Made by a program: the position numbers and the translations under genes
The notes under the pieces: generated by a model
Database searches by the model: none
What the model was told of the DNA's origin: nothing
The model's input: the letters and a program-made list of their open reading frames with translations, nothing else
Shown here: in pieces, positions 22,801-38,382 of the stretch
Position numbering within the stretch: the first letter of the stretch is position 1
Layout of the letters: each line of letters begins with the position of its first letter
DNA from: Streptomyces sp. ACA25
GTDB taxonomy: Bacteria; Actinomycetota; Actinomycetes; Streptomycetales; Streptomycetaceae
Length of the DNA stretch: 38,382 bases
Assembly: GCF_028200735.1 (NCBI RefSeq)
Contig: NZ_JAQKPV010000021.1
Coordinates: 1-38,382, forward strand
Direction: 5' to 3'

Positions 22801-25345
22801 CGGCCATCGCGCACAGCACGCCGTCCGGGCCCAGCTCGACGAAGGTGGTGACACCCTCGCGGCGGGCGGCCCGGACCCCGTCGAGGAAGCGGACGGGCCG
22901 GCGGACGTGCCGGACCCAGTAGTCGGGGTCGCGGAGTTCGTCGGCGGTGGCCGGCCGGCCCGTCACGTTCGAGATGACCGGGATGTCCGGGGCGTGATAG
23001 GTCAGGCCCCGGGTGACTCGCCGGAAGGCTTCCAGCATCGTGTCCATGCGGGGGGAGTGGAAGGCGTGGCTGACGTCGAGGCGCTTGGTGCGGTGGCCGA
23101 GGGCGGCGCACCGCTCGGCGACGGCAAGCACGATCTTCTCGTCCCCGGAGACGACCACGGAGCGCGGGCCGTTGACCGCCGCCACCGCGGCCCGGTCCTC
23201 GTATCCGATGAGAAGGTCCCCGACCTCCTTCTCGGTGGCGCGGACCGACACCATCGCGCCGCCGTCCGGCAGTTCCCCCATCAGCCGGCCCCTGGCGGCG
23301 ACCAGCGCGCAGGCGTCGTCCACGCCGAGTACGCCGGCGGCGTGCGCGGCGGCCAGCTCTCCGACGGAGTGGCCGAGCAGCAGGTCGGGCCGGGTGCCCC
23401 AGCTGTGGACGAGCCGGAACAGCGCCACCTCGACGGCGAACAGCGCGGCCTGCGCGTACCGCGTGTCGCTCAAGTGCCGCGCCTCGTCGGATCCGGGGGC
23501 GGCGAACAGGACCTGCAGCAGCGGGCGTTCGAGGTGCGGGTCCAGCCGGGCGGCGAGCCCGTCCAAGGCTTCGGTGAAGGCGGGGAAGGCGCCGTACAGC
23601 TCGCGCGCCATTCCGGTGCGCTGACTGCCCTGACCGGTGAAGAGGAACGCGGTCCCGCCGTCGCGCCGTACGGTGCCCCGGACCACGGCGGGTGCTCGCT
23701 CGCCGTCGGCCACCGCGTCGAGGGCGGCGGTCAGGCCGTCGCGCCCGGGCGCCAGCAGCACCGCGCGGTGCTCGAAGGCGGTGCGGGTGGCGGCCAGGGA
23801 GAGGCCGGTGTCCAACGGGTCCGCCTCCTGGCGTGCCGCCAGGTGCGCACGCAGCCGCGCGGCCTGGTCGCGCAGCGCCGTGCCGGACCGGGCGGAGAGG
23901 ACCCACGGCACCAGGGGCAGCGTCGTGGTGGGGGTGTGGCGCTCGCGCGGGGCCTGGGGCGGCTGCTCGACGATCACATGCGCGTTGGTTCCGCTGACAC
24001 CGAAGGCGGAGACAGCGGCCCGCCGGGGCGTTCCCGGCGCCGCCGGCCAGGGCACCGGCTCCGTCAGCAGCCGGACGCCGCCGGCGGACCAGTCGACGAG
24101 CGGTGTCGGAACATCCGCGTGCAAGGTGGGCGGGAGTGTGCCCTCGCGCATCGCCATGACTGTCTTGATCACACCGCCGACGCCCGCCGCGGCCTGGGTG
24201 TGTCCGATGTTGGACTTCAACGAGCCGAGCCACAGAGGCCGTTCGCGGGGGTGCGAGGCACCGTAGGTGGCAATCAGCGCCTGAGCCTCGATGGGGTCGC
24301 CGAGGCGGGTTCCCGTGCCGTGCGCCTCCACGACGTCGATCTGGTCGGCACCGAGCCGGGCGTCGGCCAGGGCCTGGCGGACAACTCGCTGCTGGGCCGG
24401 TCCGCTGGGGGCCGTGAGGCCGTTGCTGGCGCCGTCCTGGTTGACGGCGGAGCCGCGTACCACGGCCAGGACCCTTCGGCCGTCGCTGACCGCGTCGGAC
24501 AGCCGTTGCAGGACGAGGACGCCGACACCCTCCGCCCAGCCGGTACCGTCCGCGTCCACGCCGAACGCCTTGCAGCGGCCGTCCGGCGCGAGGCCGCGCT
24601 GCCGGGAGAATTCCACGAACGCCGCCGGGTCCGGCATCACGGCGACCCCGCCGGCCAGCGCGAGCCCGCACTCGCCCAGCCGCAGGGCCTGGACCGCGAG
24701 GTGCACGGCCACCAGCGAGGACGAACAGGCCGTGGCCACGGTCAGCGCCGGACCCTCCAGCCCGAGGACGTAGGAGATCCGCCCCGACAGGACGGCGTCC
24801 GCGCTGCCGGTCAGCCGGAAACCCTCCGAGCCTTCTGGCACCTGTCCAGGGTCGGCCGCGTACCCCTGGTGGGCGGCGCCCACGTAGACACCGGTGCGTG
24901 AGCCTCGCAGGCTTCGCGGGTCCGTCCCGGAAGCCTCCAGGGCTTCCCAGGAGACCTCCAGGAGCAGCCGCTGCTGCGGGTCCATGACGGCGGCCTCGTG
25001 CGGCGAGATGCCGAAGAACGCGGCATCGAAGTCGCCCGCCCCGGCCAGGAATCCGCCCTGCCGGCAGTACGTGGTGTTCTTGGATCCGGGATCCGGGTCG
25101 TACACGGCGTCCACGTCCCAGCCGCGGTCGGCGGGGAAGTCGCCGATCGCGTCCGTCCCCGTCGCGACCAGCTCCCACAGGTCCTCGGGCGAGGCCACCC
25201 CGCCCGGGTAGCGGCAGGCCATGCCCACGATGGCGACGGGCTCGCGGGAAGCCGCGAGGAGCTCACGGTTCTGCCTGCGCAGCCGCTCGGATTCCTTGAG
25301 GGACGTGCGCAGCGCCTTGAGCACGTCGTCGGGGGCCATGGTCAT
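19823..25345 (-). CDS. type I PKS, final module KS-AT(malonyl)-KR-ACP-TE (module 7 equivalent)
   Basis: A 1840-residue single-module synthase that adds the last extender and releases the macrolactone. Order: N-terminal docking coiled coil (1-33), KS (about 35-460, Cys207 in TACSSS), AT (about 565-860, GHSVGE and His760-Ala-Phe-His763, the malonyl signature), structural and catalytic KR (about 930-1370, GGTGALG, catalytic Tyr in CAYAAAN, Trp in AGVWG as in A-type KRs), ACP (Ser1487 in GFDSL), and a type I thioesterase (about 1575-1810, Ser1670 in GHSAG, His in GSHFTMM). ATG 25345 follows AAGGAG with eight bases spacing and is 33 bases after the previous PKS gene. Domain content equals TylG5 of tylosin, which builds C-1 to C-3. 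Its tail overlaps the activator gene. Confidence 0.95.
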   Translation of the reverse strand: MTMAPDDVLKALRTSLKESERLRRQNRELLAASREPVAIVGMACRYPGGVASPEDLWELVATGTDAIGDFPADRGWDVDAVYDPDPGSKNTTYCRQGGFLAGAGDFDAAFFGISPHEAAVMDPQQRLLLEVSWEALEASGTDPRSLRGSRTGVYVGAAHQGYAADPGQVPEGSEGFRLTGSADAVLSGRISYVLGLEGPALTVATACSSSLVAVHLAVQALRLGECGLALAGGVAVMPDPAAFVEFSRQRGLAPDGRCKAFGVDADGTGWAEGVGVLVLQRLSDAVSDGRRVLAVVRGSAVNQDGASNGLTAPSGPAQQRVVRQALADARLGADQIDVVEAHGTGTRLGDPIEAQALIATYGASHPRERPLWLGSLKSNIGHTQAAAGVGGVIKTVMAMREGTLPPTLHADVPTPLVDWSAGGVRLLTEPVPWPAAPGTPRRAAVSAFGVSGTNAHVIVEQPPQAPRERHTPTTTLPLVPWVLSARSGTALRDQAARLRAHLAARQEADPLDTGLSLAATRTAFEHRAVLLAPGRDGLTAALDAVADGERAPAVVRGTVRRDGGTAFLFTGQGSQRTGMARELYGAFPAFTEALDGLAARLDPHLERPLLQVLFAAPGSDEARHLSDTRYAQAALFAVEVALFRLVHSWGTRPDLLLGHSVGELAAAHAAGVLGVDDACALVAARGRLMGELPDGGAMVSVRATEKEVGDLLIGYEDRAAVAAVNGPRSVVVSGDEKIVLAVAERCAALGHRTKRLDVSHAFHSPRMDTMLEAFRRVTRGLTYHAPDIPVISNVTGRPATADELRDPDYWVRHVRRPVRFLDGVRAARREGVTTFVELGPDGVLCAMAEECLSGDDTAKDTLLLPVLRGGRPECATLMTALATAYAHGTDVNWSRLFAGTGAHPAELPSYAFQHRRYWVEPAAPPSPRADPWRYRITWKALEHGTAGAPESGIAVGAEPGLPAGHWLLVVPRHGSAASLADAAEHALARAGATVTRLTLDAADAERDTLAALLAGDAHGDGGAVSGARRPPDGVLSLLDADDREHPRFTSVPVGVLTTLLLAQAMADRRMSARLWCVTRGATVVVPGERPSVAGAQLWGLGRVAALELPHVWGGLVDLPSAPDDRAWDRLLRALTGHEDQVAVRATGSYARRLVPAPRPPAGRTWRPRGTVLVTGGTGALGAHTARWLARNGAAHLVLTSRRGGEAPGADALRAELLALGVRVTMAACDVADRAALAELLSEISPDAPLAAVFHTAGVPQMSPLMETGPEAFAEVCVGKVAGARNLDELTRDHDLHAFVTFASAAGVWGSGGQCAYAAANAALDALAERRRAAGLPATSVSWGVWGGPGMGEGPGEEYLSRRGVRAMPPHTALTALQRILDADESGVTVCDTDWELFIPGFTAARPGPLLADLAGTGPAAGSPITPPGSAADRHQAPPAWRPTPGDRPPDRAELLALVRAEAAEVLGHDGADDVPADAEFTSLGFDSLAAVQLRRRLAAATGLELPASVVFDHAAPDALAGRLSDLLGAAGGDAPAPTAESALVGMYRQAVGGGRAGEAVEVLAAVSAFRPTFATAEELGERRPSLTPLGTGVGGLPLICCTGTAAVSGPREFTAFAAALAGLRDVAALPQTGFLVGEPLPAGLDVLLDAQSATVQEHTGGAPFVLLGHSAGANMAHALALRLEARDAGPAALVLMDIYTPGAPGPMGAWREEMLAWAAERTVVPVDDTRLTAMGAYHRMLLNWTPRPVRAPVLHLRAAEPMGAWTDTRQDWRSRWDGAHTSAEVPGSHFTMMTEHAAATARTVHTWLDEVCPARHTATPMETARPPGRADATTTAGESA

Positions 25346-25378
25346 GGTGCGGGCTCCTTGGTGGGAAGGGGCGGCGGG

Positions 25379-28300
25379 TCAGGAGTCGGTGCCGTCCAGT
25401 GCCATGCGCACCAGCGCCTCGGGACTGAGCTCGTCGATCAGGTCACCGTCCTCCTCCTGCGGCGGGACGCCCGCGGTGGTGCCGTCGTGCAGACCGGCCA
25501 GGGTGAGCAGGCCGTCCAGCAGACCCGCGTCCCGCAGCCGGGCCAGCGGAAGGGTGGCCAGCGCCCGCCTGATCCCGGCCTCGCTCGGGTCGCCGCCGGT
25601 CGGGGGATCGAGCAGCCCGGCCAGGTGCGCGGCGGCGGCGTTCGCTGTCGGGTGATCGAAGACGAAGGTGGCCGGCAGCGGGACGCCGAGGACTCCTTTG
25701 AGCCGGGTGGCCAGTCCGACGGCGGTCAGGGAGTCGAATCCGAGGTCCTTGAAGGGCGCGTCGGGGCCGACCTCTTCGGGCCCGGGGTGCCCGAGGACGG
25801 CGGCGGCGTGCCGGCGAACCAGGTCGAGGAGGATCCGGCGGCGTTCGTCCTGCCCGGCCACCGCGAGCCGGGCGGCCAGGTCCGAGCGGCCGGGACCGGG
25901 GTCGTCCCGCCGGGAGGCGGCGAGGGCCGCGCGTACCTCGGGGAGGTCGCCGATCAAAGGGCTGGGGCGGAAGGCTGTGAAGCCGGTCGTGAAGGGTTCC
26001 CAGTCCACGTCGGCGACCGCGACGAAGGTCTCGTCCCGGTCCAGGGCCGCTTGGAGGGCGTCGACACCCCGTTCGGGCGGCATGGGCCGCAGGCCGCGGC
26101 GGCTGAGGTACTCCTCGGCAGCGCCCTCGCCCATGCCGCCGGAGCCCCACAGTCCCCAGGCGACCGAGGTGGCGGGCAGCCCTTCGGCGCGGCGCCGCTC
26201 GGCGAGCGCGTCGAGGGCCGCGTTGGCCGCTCCGTAGGCGCACTGACCGCTGCTGCCCCACACGCCCGCGTTGGAGGAGTACAGGACGAACGCGTCCAGA
26301 TCGTGCCCGCGGGTCAGTTCGTCGAGGTGGCGGGCGCCGACGAGCTTTCCGGAGAACACCTCGGCGAAGTCGGTGAGGCCGATGTCGTCGAGCGGCACCG
26401 AGTGGCCGACGCCCGCCGTATGGAAGACGGCGGTCAGCGGGGAGTCGGCGGGCAGTCGGTCGAGGAGGGCCGCGAGGGCGGTGCGGTCGGCGACATCGCA
26501 GGCGGCAAAGGTCACCTCGGCGCCCAGCGCACGGATTTCCTCCGCCAGTTCCGCCGCACCGGGGGCGTCGGCGCCGCGCCGGCCGACGAGGACGACGTGC
26601 CCGGCTCCTTCCGTTGCCAACCTGCGGGCGGCGTGGGCGCCGAGGGCGCCCGTGCCGCCGGTCACCAGCACTGTTCCCCTGGGACGGTAGACGCGCTTCG
26701 CGGGGGGTGCGGGCGCGTGGCGGAGCCTGCGGCCGTACGCTCCGGAGCCGCGCAGCGCGACCTGGTCCTCCTCCCCTGTCAGCGTGTCCGCGAGCGCGTC
26801 CCAGACCCGGACGTCCGCCTCGGCCGGCAGGTCGACCAGCCCGCCCCACAGCCGCGGCAGTTCGAGTGCGGCAACGCGTCCGAACCCCCAGATCTGTGCC
26901 TGGGTCTCGTCGGCTGTCTCGGTGGGACGGACGGACACCGCGCCCCGGGTCACGGCCCACAGCCGGGCGGTGGATTCGGCGTCGGAAGCGGCCTGCGTGA
27001 GGAGCAGCGTCGCGGCGGTCCCGGTGGACAGACCGGGGTGGCCGGGGTGCGGGCGGCAGTCGGTGCCGAGCAGGGACAGCACACCGGCGGGTGGTTCCGC
27101 CTCCCGGCCCGCTTCGCCGAGGAGAGCCGCGAGCGTGCCCCGGTCGGCCGTCATGGGGTCGATCTCCAGGCACCGCACCTCGGCGCCGCGCTCGGTGAGG
27201 GCCCGCCGTGCCGCTTCGACGAGGCCGGCCTCCTGGTCCGCGGTGCCGATCAGCAGCCATCGGCCCGTCAGTGCGCCGCCGTTGGGCCTCAGCCGCTTCC
27301 ATCCGACGCGGTAGCGCCAGAGGTCCTCGGTGCGTACGGGGGCGGGCGCCGTCGGCTCCAGCCAATAGCGCCGCCGCTGGAAGGCGTAGGTCGGCAGGTC
27401 CACGGGGTGCGTGGAAGTCCCGGCGAAGGGCCGGGCCCAGTCGACGGCCACGCCCTGGGTGAACGCCTCCGCCGCTGAGGCCAGGAACCGGTCCAGGCTG
27501 CCCTCTTCGCGGCGCAGCGACCCCACAGCCACGACGCGGACGCCGGCCTCGTCCGCCGTCTGCTGGATACCGGGGACGAGAACGGCGTGCGCGCCGGTTT
27601 CCACGAAGGCCCGGTGCCCGGAGCCGAGCAGCAGGCGGACGGTGTCCTCGAAACGGACGGTGCGGCGGAGATTTCGGTACCAGTAGGCGGCGTCAAGGCC
27701 CGTGGTGTCGAGGCGGTCGGCGTCGACGGTGGAGTAGAAGGGCACGGTCGATGCGCGGGGGGCAAGGGGTTCGAGGGCGGTGAGGAGTTCGTCACGCAGG
27801 CGTTCCACGTGCGGGGAGTGGGAGGCGTAGTCCACGGGGATCCGCCGGACCCTGACGTCTTCCGCCTCGTACTTCTCGACGAGCGCGGTGACCGCGTCGG
27901 CGTCTCCGGAGACGACGGTGGAGAGCGGACCGTTGACCGCCGCGACACCGAGACAGCCGTCCCAGGAGGCCAGGCTCCGCGCGACCTCCTCGGCGGGCAG
28001 CGGTACGGAGGCCATGCCGCCGTCCCCGGACAGTTCACGGCCGATGATCCGGGCGCGCAGCGCGACGACCCGGGCGGCTTCCTCCAGCGTCAGCGCGCCG
28101 GACACGACCGCGGCGGCGATCTCGCCCTGGGAGTGGCCGATCACGGCGTCCGGCTCGACCCCGAGAGAGCGCCACAGCTCGGCCAGCGACACCATCACGG
28201 CCCAGGACACCGGCTGGAGCACATCGACGCGTTCCAGCGGCGGTGTGTTGTCCTTGGCACGGATCACGTCCGTGAGTTTCCAGTCGGCGCACGCCGACAG

Positions 28301-30088
28301 GGCCTGCTCGCAGCGTCGCATCGATTCTGCGAACACCGGTGCGGTGTCGAGGAGTTCGGCGCCCATGCCGGCCCAGTGCGTCCCCTGACCGGGGAACACG
28401 AAGACCGTGCGTCCGGTGGGTGCGGCCGTGCCGGTCGCGAGGGAGGGTGCCGGTGCGCCCCCGGCCAGCAGAGCGAGCGCGTCGAGCGCCTGCTGCCGGC
28501 CGGTGACCGTCACAACGGCCCGGTGGTCGAACACGGAGCGGGTGGTGGCCAGTGCGAGGGCCGTGCCGGCGAGGTCCGGGGCCGGGTCGTTCGCCAGGAA
28601 CGCGCGCAGCCGCCGTGCCTGCCCGCTCAGCGCGGCCTCCGACTTCCCGGACAGCACCAGGGGGACGACCGGCGGCGGTGCGTCGCCGCCGGGACGGGCG
28701 GCGGGGGGTGCCTGTTCCAGCACCACGTGGGCGTTGGTACCGCTCACACCGAAGGAGGACACACCGGCCCGGCGTGGGCGTCCCGCAGCCGGCCAGTCGG
28801 TCTTCCGTTGCAGCAGTGCGACCTGGCCCGCGGACCAGTCCACCTCGCTGGTGGGTGTGTCCGCGTGCAGGGTCGACGGGAGGACGCCGTGGCGCATCGC
28901 CATCACCGTCTTGATGACGCCTCCGACACCGGCCGCGGCCTGGGTGTGGCCGAGGTTGGACTTCAGCGAGCCCAGCCAGAGCGGGCGTTCGGCGGGCCGC
29001 CCGGCTCCGTAGGTGCTCATCAAAGCCCGGACCTCGATCGGGTCACCGAGCCGGGTCCCGGTGCCGTGCGCCTCGACGGCGTCGATGTCCGCGGCCGTCA
29101 CCCGGGCGTCGAGGAGCGCTTGGCGCAGGACGCGTTCCTGGGCCGGGCCGCTGGGTGCTGTGAGGCCGTTGCTCGCGCCGTCCTGGTTGACCGCCGTGCC
29201 CGTGACCAGTGCCAGCACACGGTGCCCATGGCGTACGGCGTCCGACAGCCGCTCCACGGCCAGGACGCCGACACCCTCGGCCGGTCCGAAGCCGTCGGCC
29301 GACTCGGCGAACGCTTTGCAGCGGCCGTCCGGGGCCACCCCGCGTTGCCGGGAGAACTGCACGAACACGGCCGGGCTGGCCATGACGGTGGCCCCGCCGG
29401 CCAGGGCGAGGTCGCACTCCCGCTGACGCAGCGACCTGACCGCCAGATGGAGGGCCACCAGCGAGGACGAGCAGGCGGTGTCCACCGTGAGGGCGGGGCC
29501 CTCCAGGCCCAGCGCGTACGAGACGCGCCCGGAGGTGAAGCTGACGACGCCACCGGTCAGCAGGTCGCCTTCGAGGTCGGCGGACGGCTGGGCGACGCTG
29601 TCGGTGTAGCCGCCGTTCCAGGCGCCGACGAAGACCCCGGTACGACTGCCGCGCAGTGATCCGGGTGCGATGCCGCCGCGTTCGAGTGCTTCCCAGGAGG
29701 TCTCCAGCAGCAGCCGCTGCTGCGGGTCCATGGCCAGCGCCTCGCGGGGGGAGATGCCGAAGAAGGCGGCGTCGAAGTCTCCGGCAGCGTCCAGGAAGCC
29801 CCCTTCACGGCAGTAGGTGCGCCCCGCCGCGGCCGGGTCCGGGTCGTACAGCGCGTCCCCGTCCCAGCCGTGGTCGTCGGGGAACGGGGAGACCGCGTCC
29901 GTGCCCGAGACGACCAGCTCCCACAGGTCCTCGGGCGAGGTGACCCCGCCGGGGTAGCGGCAGGCCATGCCGACGATCGCCACCGGTTCGTGCTCGCGTT
30001 CCTCCGCCTCGCGCAGCCGCTCGCTGACCCTGGTGAGTTCGGTGGTGGTCCGCTTGAGGTACTCGCGGAGCTTCTGCTCGTTCGCCAT
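25379..30088 (-). CDS. type I PKS, single module KS-AT(methylmalonyl)-KR-ACP (module 6 equivalent)
   Basis: A 1569-residue synthase. Order: docking coiled coil starting MANEQKLREYLK (1-32), KS (about 34-460, Cys206 in TACSSS), AT (about 558-870, GHSQGE, Tyr754-Ala-Ser-His757, the methylmalonyl signature), KR (structural half from about 900, catalytic part 1130-1330 with GGTGALG, Tyr in CAYGAAN and AGVWG), ACP (Ser1453 in GFDSL), and a C-terminal docking tail ending LIDELSPEALVRMAL. By order it corresponds to TylG4 and forms the hydroxyl that later carries the amino sugar (C-5). ATG 30088 is chosen from the family-typical docking start; ATG 30097 in the same frame is the alternative. No separate promoter is likely, since the neighbouring PKS genes are 33 and about 59 bases away. 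Confidence 0.94.
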   Translation of the reverse strand: MANEQKLREYLKRTTTELTRVSERLREAEEREHEPVAIVGMACRYPGGVTSPEDLWELVVSGTDAVSPFPDDHGWDGDALYDPDPAAAGRTYCREGGFLDAAGDFDAAFFGISPREALAMDPQQRLLLETSWEALERGGIAPGSLRGSRTGVFVGAWNGGYTDSVAQPSADLEGDLLTGGVVSFTSGRVSYALGLEGPALTVDTACSSSLVALHLAVRSLRQRECDLALAGGATVMASPAVFVQFSRQRGVAPDGRCKAFAESADGFGPAEGVGVLAVERLSDAVRHGHRVLALVTGTAVNQDGASNGLTAPSGPAQERVLRQALLDARVTAADIDAVEAHGTGTRLGDPIEVRALMSTYGAGRPAERPLWLGSLKSNLGHTQAAAGVGGVIKTVMAMRHGVLPSTLHADTPTSEVDWSAGQVALLQRKTDWPAAGRPRRAGVSSFGVSGTNAHVVLEQAPPAARPGGDAPPPVVPLVLSGKSEAALSGQARRLRAFLANDPAPDLAGTALALATTRSVFDHRAVVTVTGRQQALDALALLAGGAPAPSLATGTAAPTGRTVFVFPGQGTHWAGMGAELLDTAPVFAESMRRCEQALSACADWKLTDVIRAKDNTPPLERVDVLQPVSWAVMVSLAELWRSLGVEPDAVIGHSQGEIAAAVVSGALTLEEAARVVALRARIIGRELSGDGGMASVPLPAEEVARSLASWDGCLGVAAVNGPLSTVVSGDADAVTALVEKYEAEDVRVRRIPVDYASHSPHVERLRDELLTALEPLAPRASTVPFYSTVDADRLDTTGLDAAYWYRNLRRTVRFEDTVRLLLGSGHRAFVETGAHAVLVPGIQQTADEAGVRVVAVGSLRREEGSLDRFLASAAEAFTQGVAVDWARPFAGTSTHPVDLPTYAFQRRRYWLEPTAPAPVRTEDLWRYRVGWKRLRPNGGALTGRWLLIGTADQEAGLVEAARRALTERGAEVRCLEIDPMTADRGTLAALLGEAGREAEPPAGVLSLLGTDCRPHPGHPGLSTGTAATLLLTQAASDAESTARLWAVTRGAVSVRPTETADETQAQIWGFGRVAALELPRLWGGLVDLPAEADVRVWDALADTLTGEEDQVALRGSGAYGRRLRHAPAPPAKRVYRPRGTVLVTGGTGALGAHAARRLATEGAGHVVLVGRRGADAPGAAELAEEIRALGAEVTFAACDVADRTALAALLDRLPADSPLTAVFHTAGVGHSVPLDDIGLTDFAEVFSGKLVGARHLDELTRGHDLDAFVLYSSNAGVWGSSGQCAYGAANAALDALAERRRAEGLPATSVAWGLWGSGGMGEGAAEEYLSRRGLRPMPPERGVDALQAALDRDETFVAVADVDWEPFTTGFTAFRPSPLIGDLPEVRAALAASRRDDPGPGRSDLAARLAVAGQDERRRILLDLVRRHAAAVLGHPGPEEVGPDAPFKDLGFDSLTAVGLATRLKGVLGVPLPATFVFDHPTANAAAAHLAGLLDPPTGGDPSEAGIRRALATLPLARLRDAGLLDGLLTLAGLHDGTTAGVPPQEEDGDLIDELSPEALVRMALDGTDS

Positions 30089-30147
30089 GATGATCATCCG
30101 TCCGTTCCATCGGTTCCCGCCTGCCCCGTCCCGTCCCGGTCCCGTGG

Positions 30148-38382
<8,235 letters not shown>

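Noticed and set aside
20727..25178. 1483-codon minus-strand frame overlapping the last PKS gene
   Set aside because: It is a shifted frame of the same DNA, Arg/Gly/Pro-rich. The PKS frame contains all catalytic motifs.

Overview
The window is very GC-rich actinomycete DNA, most likely Streptomyces or a close relative. It carries one end of a biosynthetic gene cluster for a 16-membered macrolide antibiotic. Codon usage, GTG starts, the HflX sequence type and the IS200/ISL3 remnants fit that group; nothing in the window identifies a species. From position 11318 leftward and from 14873 rightward nearly all genes read on the minus strand. The exceptions are a transposase-like regulator, a macrolide glycosyltransferase and the transposase tail at the left edge.

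Right half (15027-38382): three type I polyketide synthase genes in assembly order on the minus strand. The first runs off the window and shows a degenerate ketoreductase (KR0) plus ACP, then a complete KS-AT-DH-ER-KR-ACP module whose AT has the TAGH signature of ethylmalonyl-CoA enzymes. The second is a single KS-AT-KR-ACP module with a YASH (methylmalonyl) AT. The third is KS-AT-KR-ACP-TE with an HAFH (malonyl) AT. A 9-keto module, an ethylmalonyl fully reducing module, a methylmalonyl/KR module and a malonyl/KR/TE module, in that order, match modules 4 to 7 of tylactone-type synthases. Tightly coupled behind them are a P450-like glycosyltransferase helper, an aminosugar glycosyltransferase, a sugar N,N-dimethyltransferase and a crotonyl-CoA carboxylase/reductase that supplies ethylmalonyl-CoA. 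This is the same order as tylMIII-tylMII-tylMI-ccr.

Middle (11319-14873): two convergent regulators that overlap at their 3' ends. One is a GAF/PucR-type protein resembling SrmR. The other has an IS701-transposase fold that has lost its first catalytic Asp pair; I suspect it is a TylR/AcyB2-type activator.

Left part (1118-11318): a layered self-resistance and sugar block. It holds a secreted GH3 beta-glucosidase (DesR type), an HflX ribosome-splitting GTPase, an Erm-family 23S rRNA methyltransferase, DesI and DesII (the C-4 deoxygenation pair of TDP-desosamine synthesis), and a second Erm of the TlrD/ErmN type. The second Erm sits behind a leader peptide with the RLR stalling motif and competing hairpins. 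On the plus strand is an OleD/OleI-type macrolide glucosyltransferase. Positions 1-540 hold the tail of an IS200/IS605 transposase and a decayed ISL3 transposase, so the cluster edge is probably near.

Inference: the product is a tylactone-type macrolide carrying desosamine, which is the rosamicin/juvenimicin pattern rather than the mycaminose of tylosin. The loading and early PKS modules, the remaining desosamine genes and the tailoring oxidases must lie outside the window.
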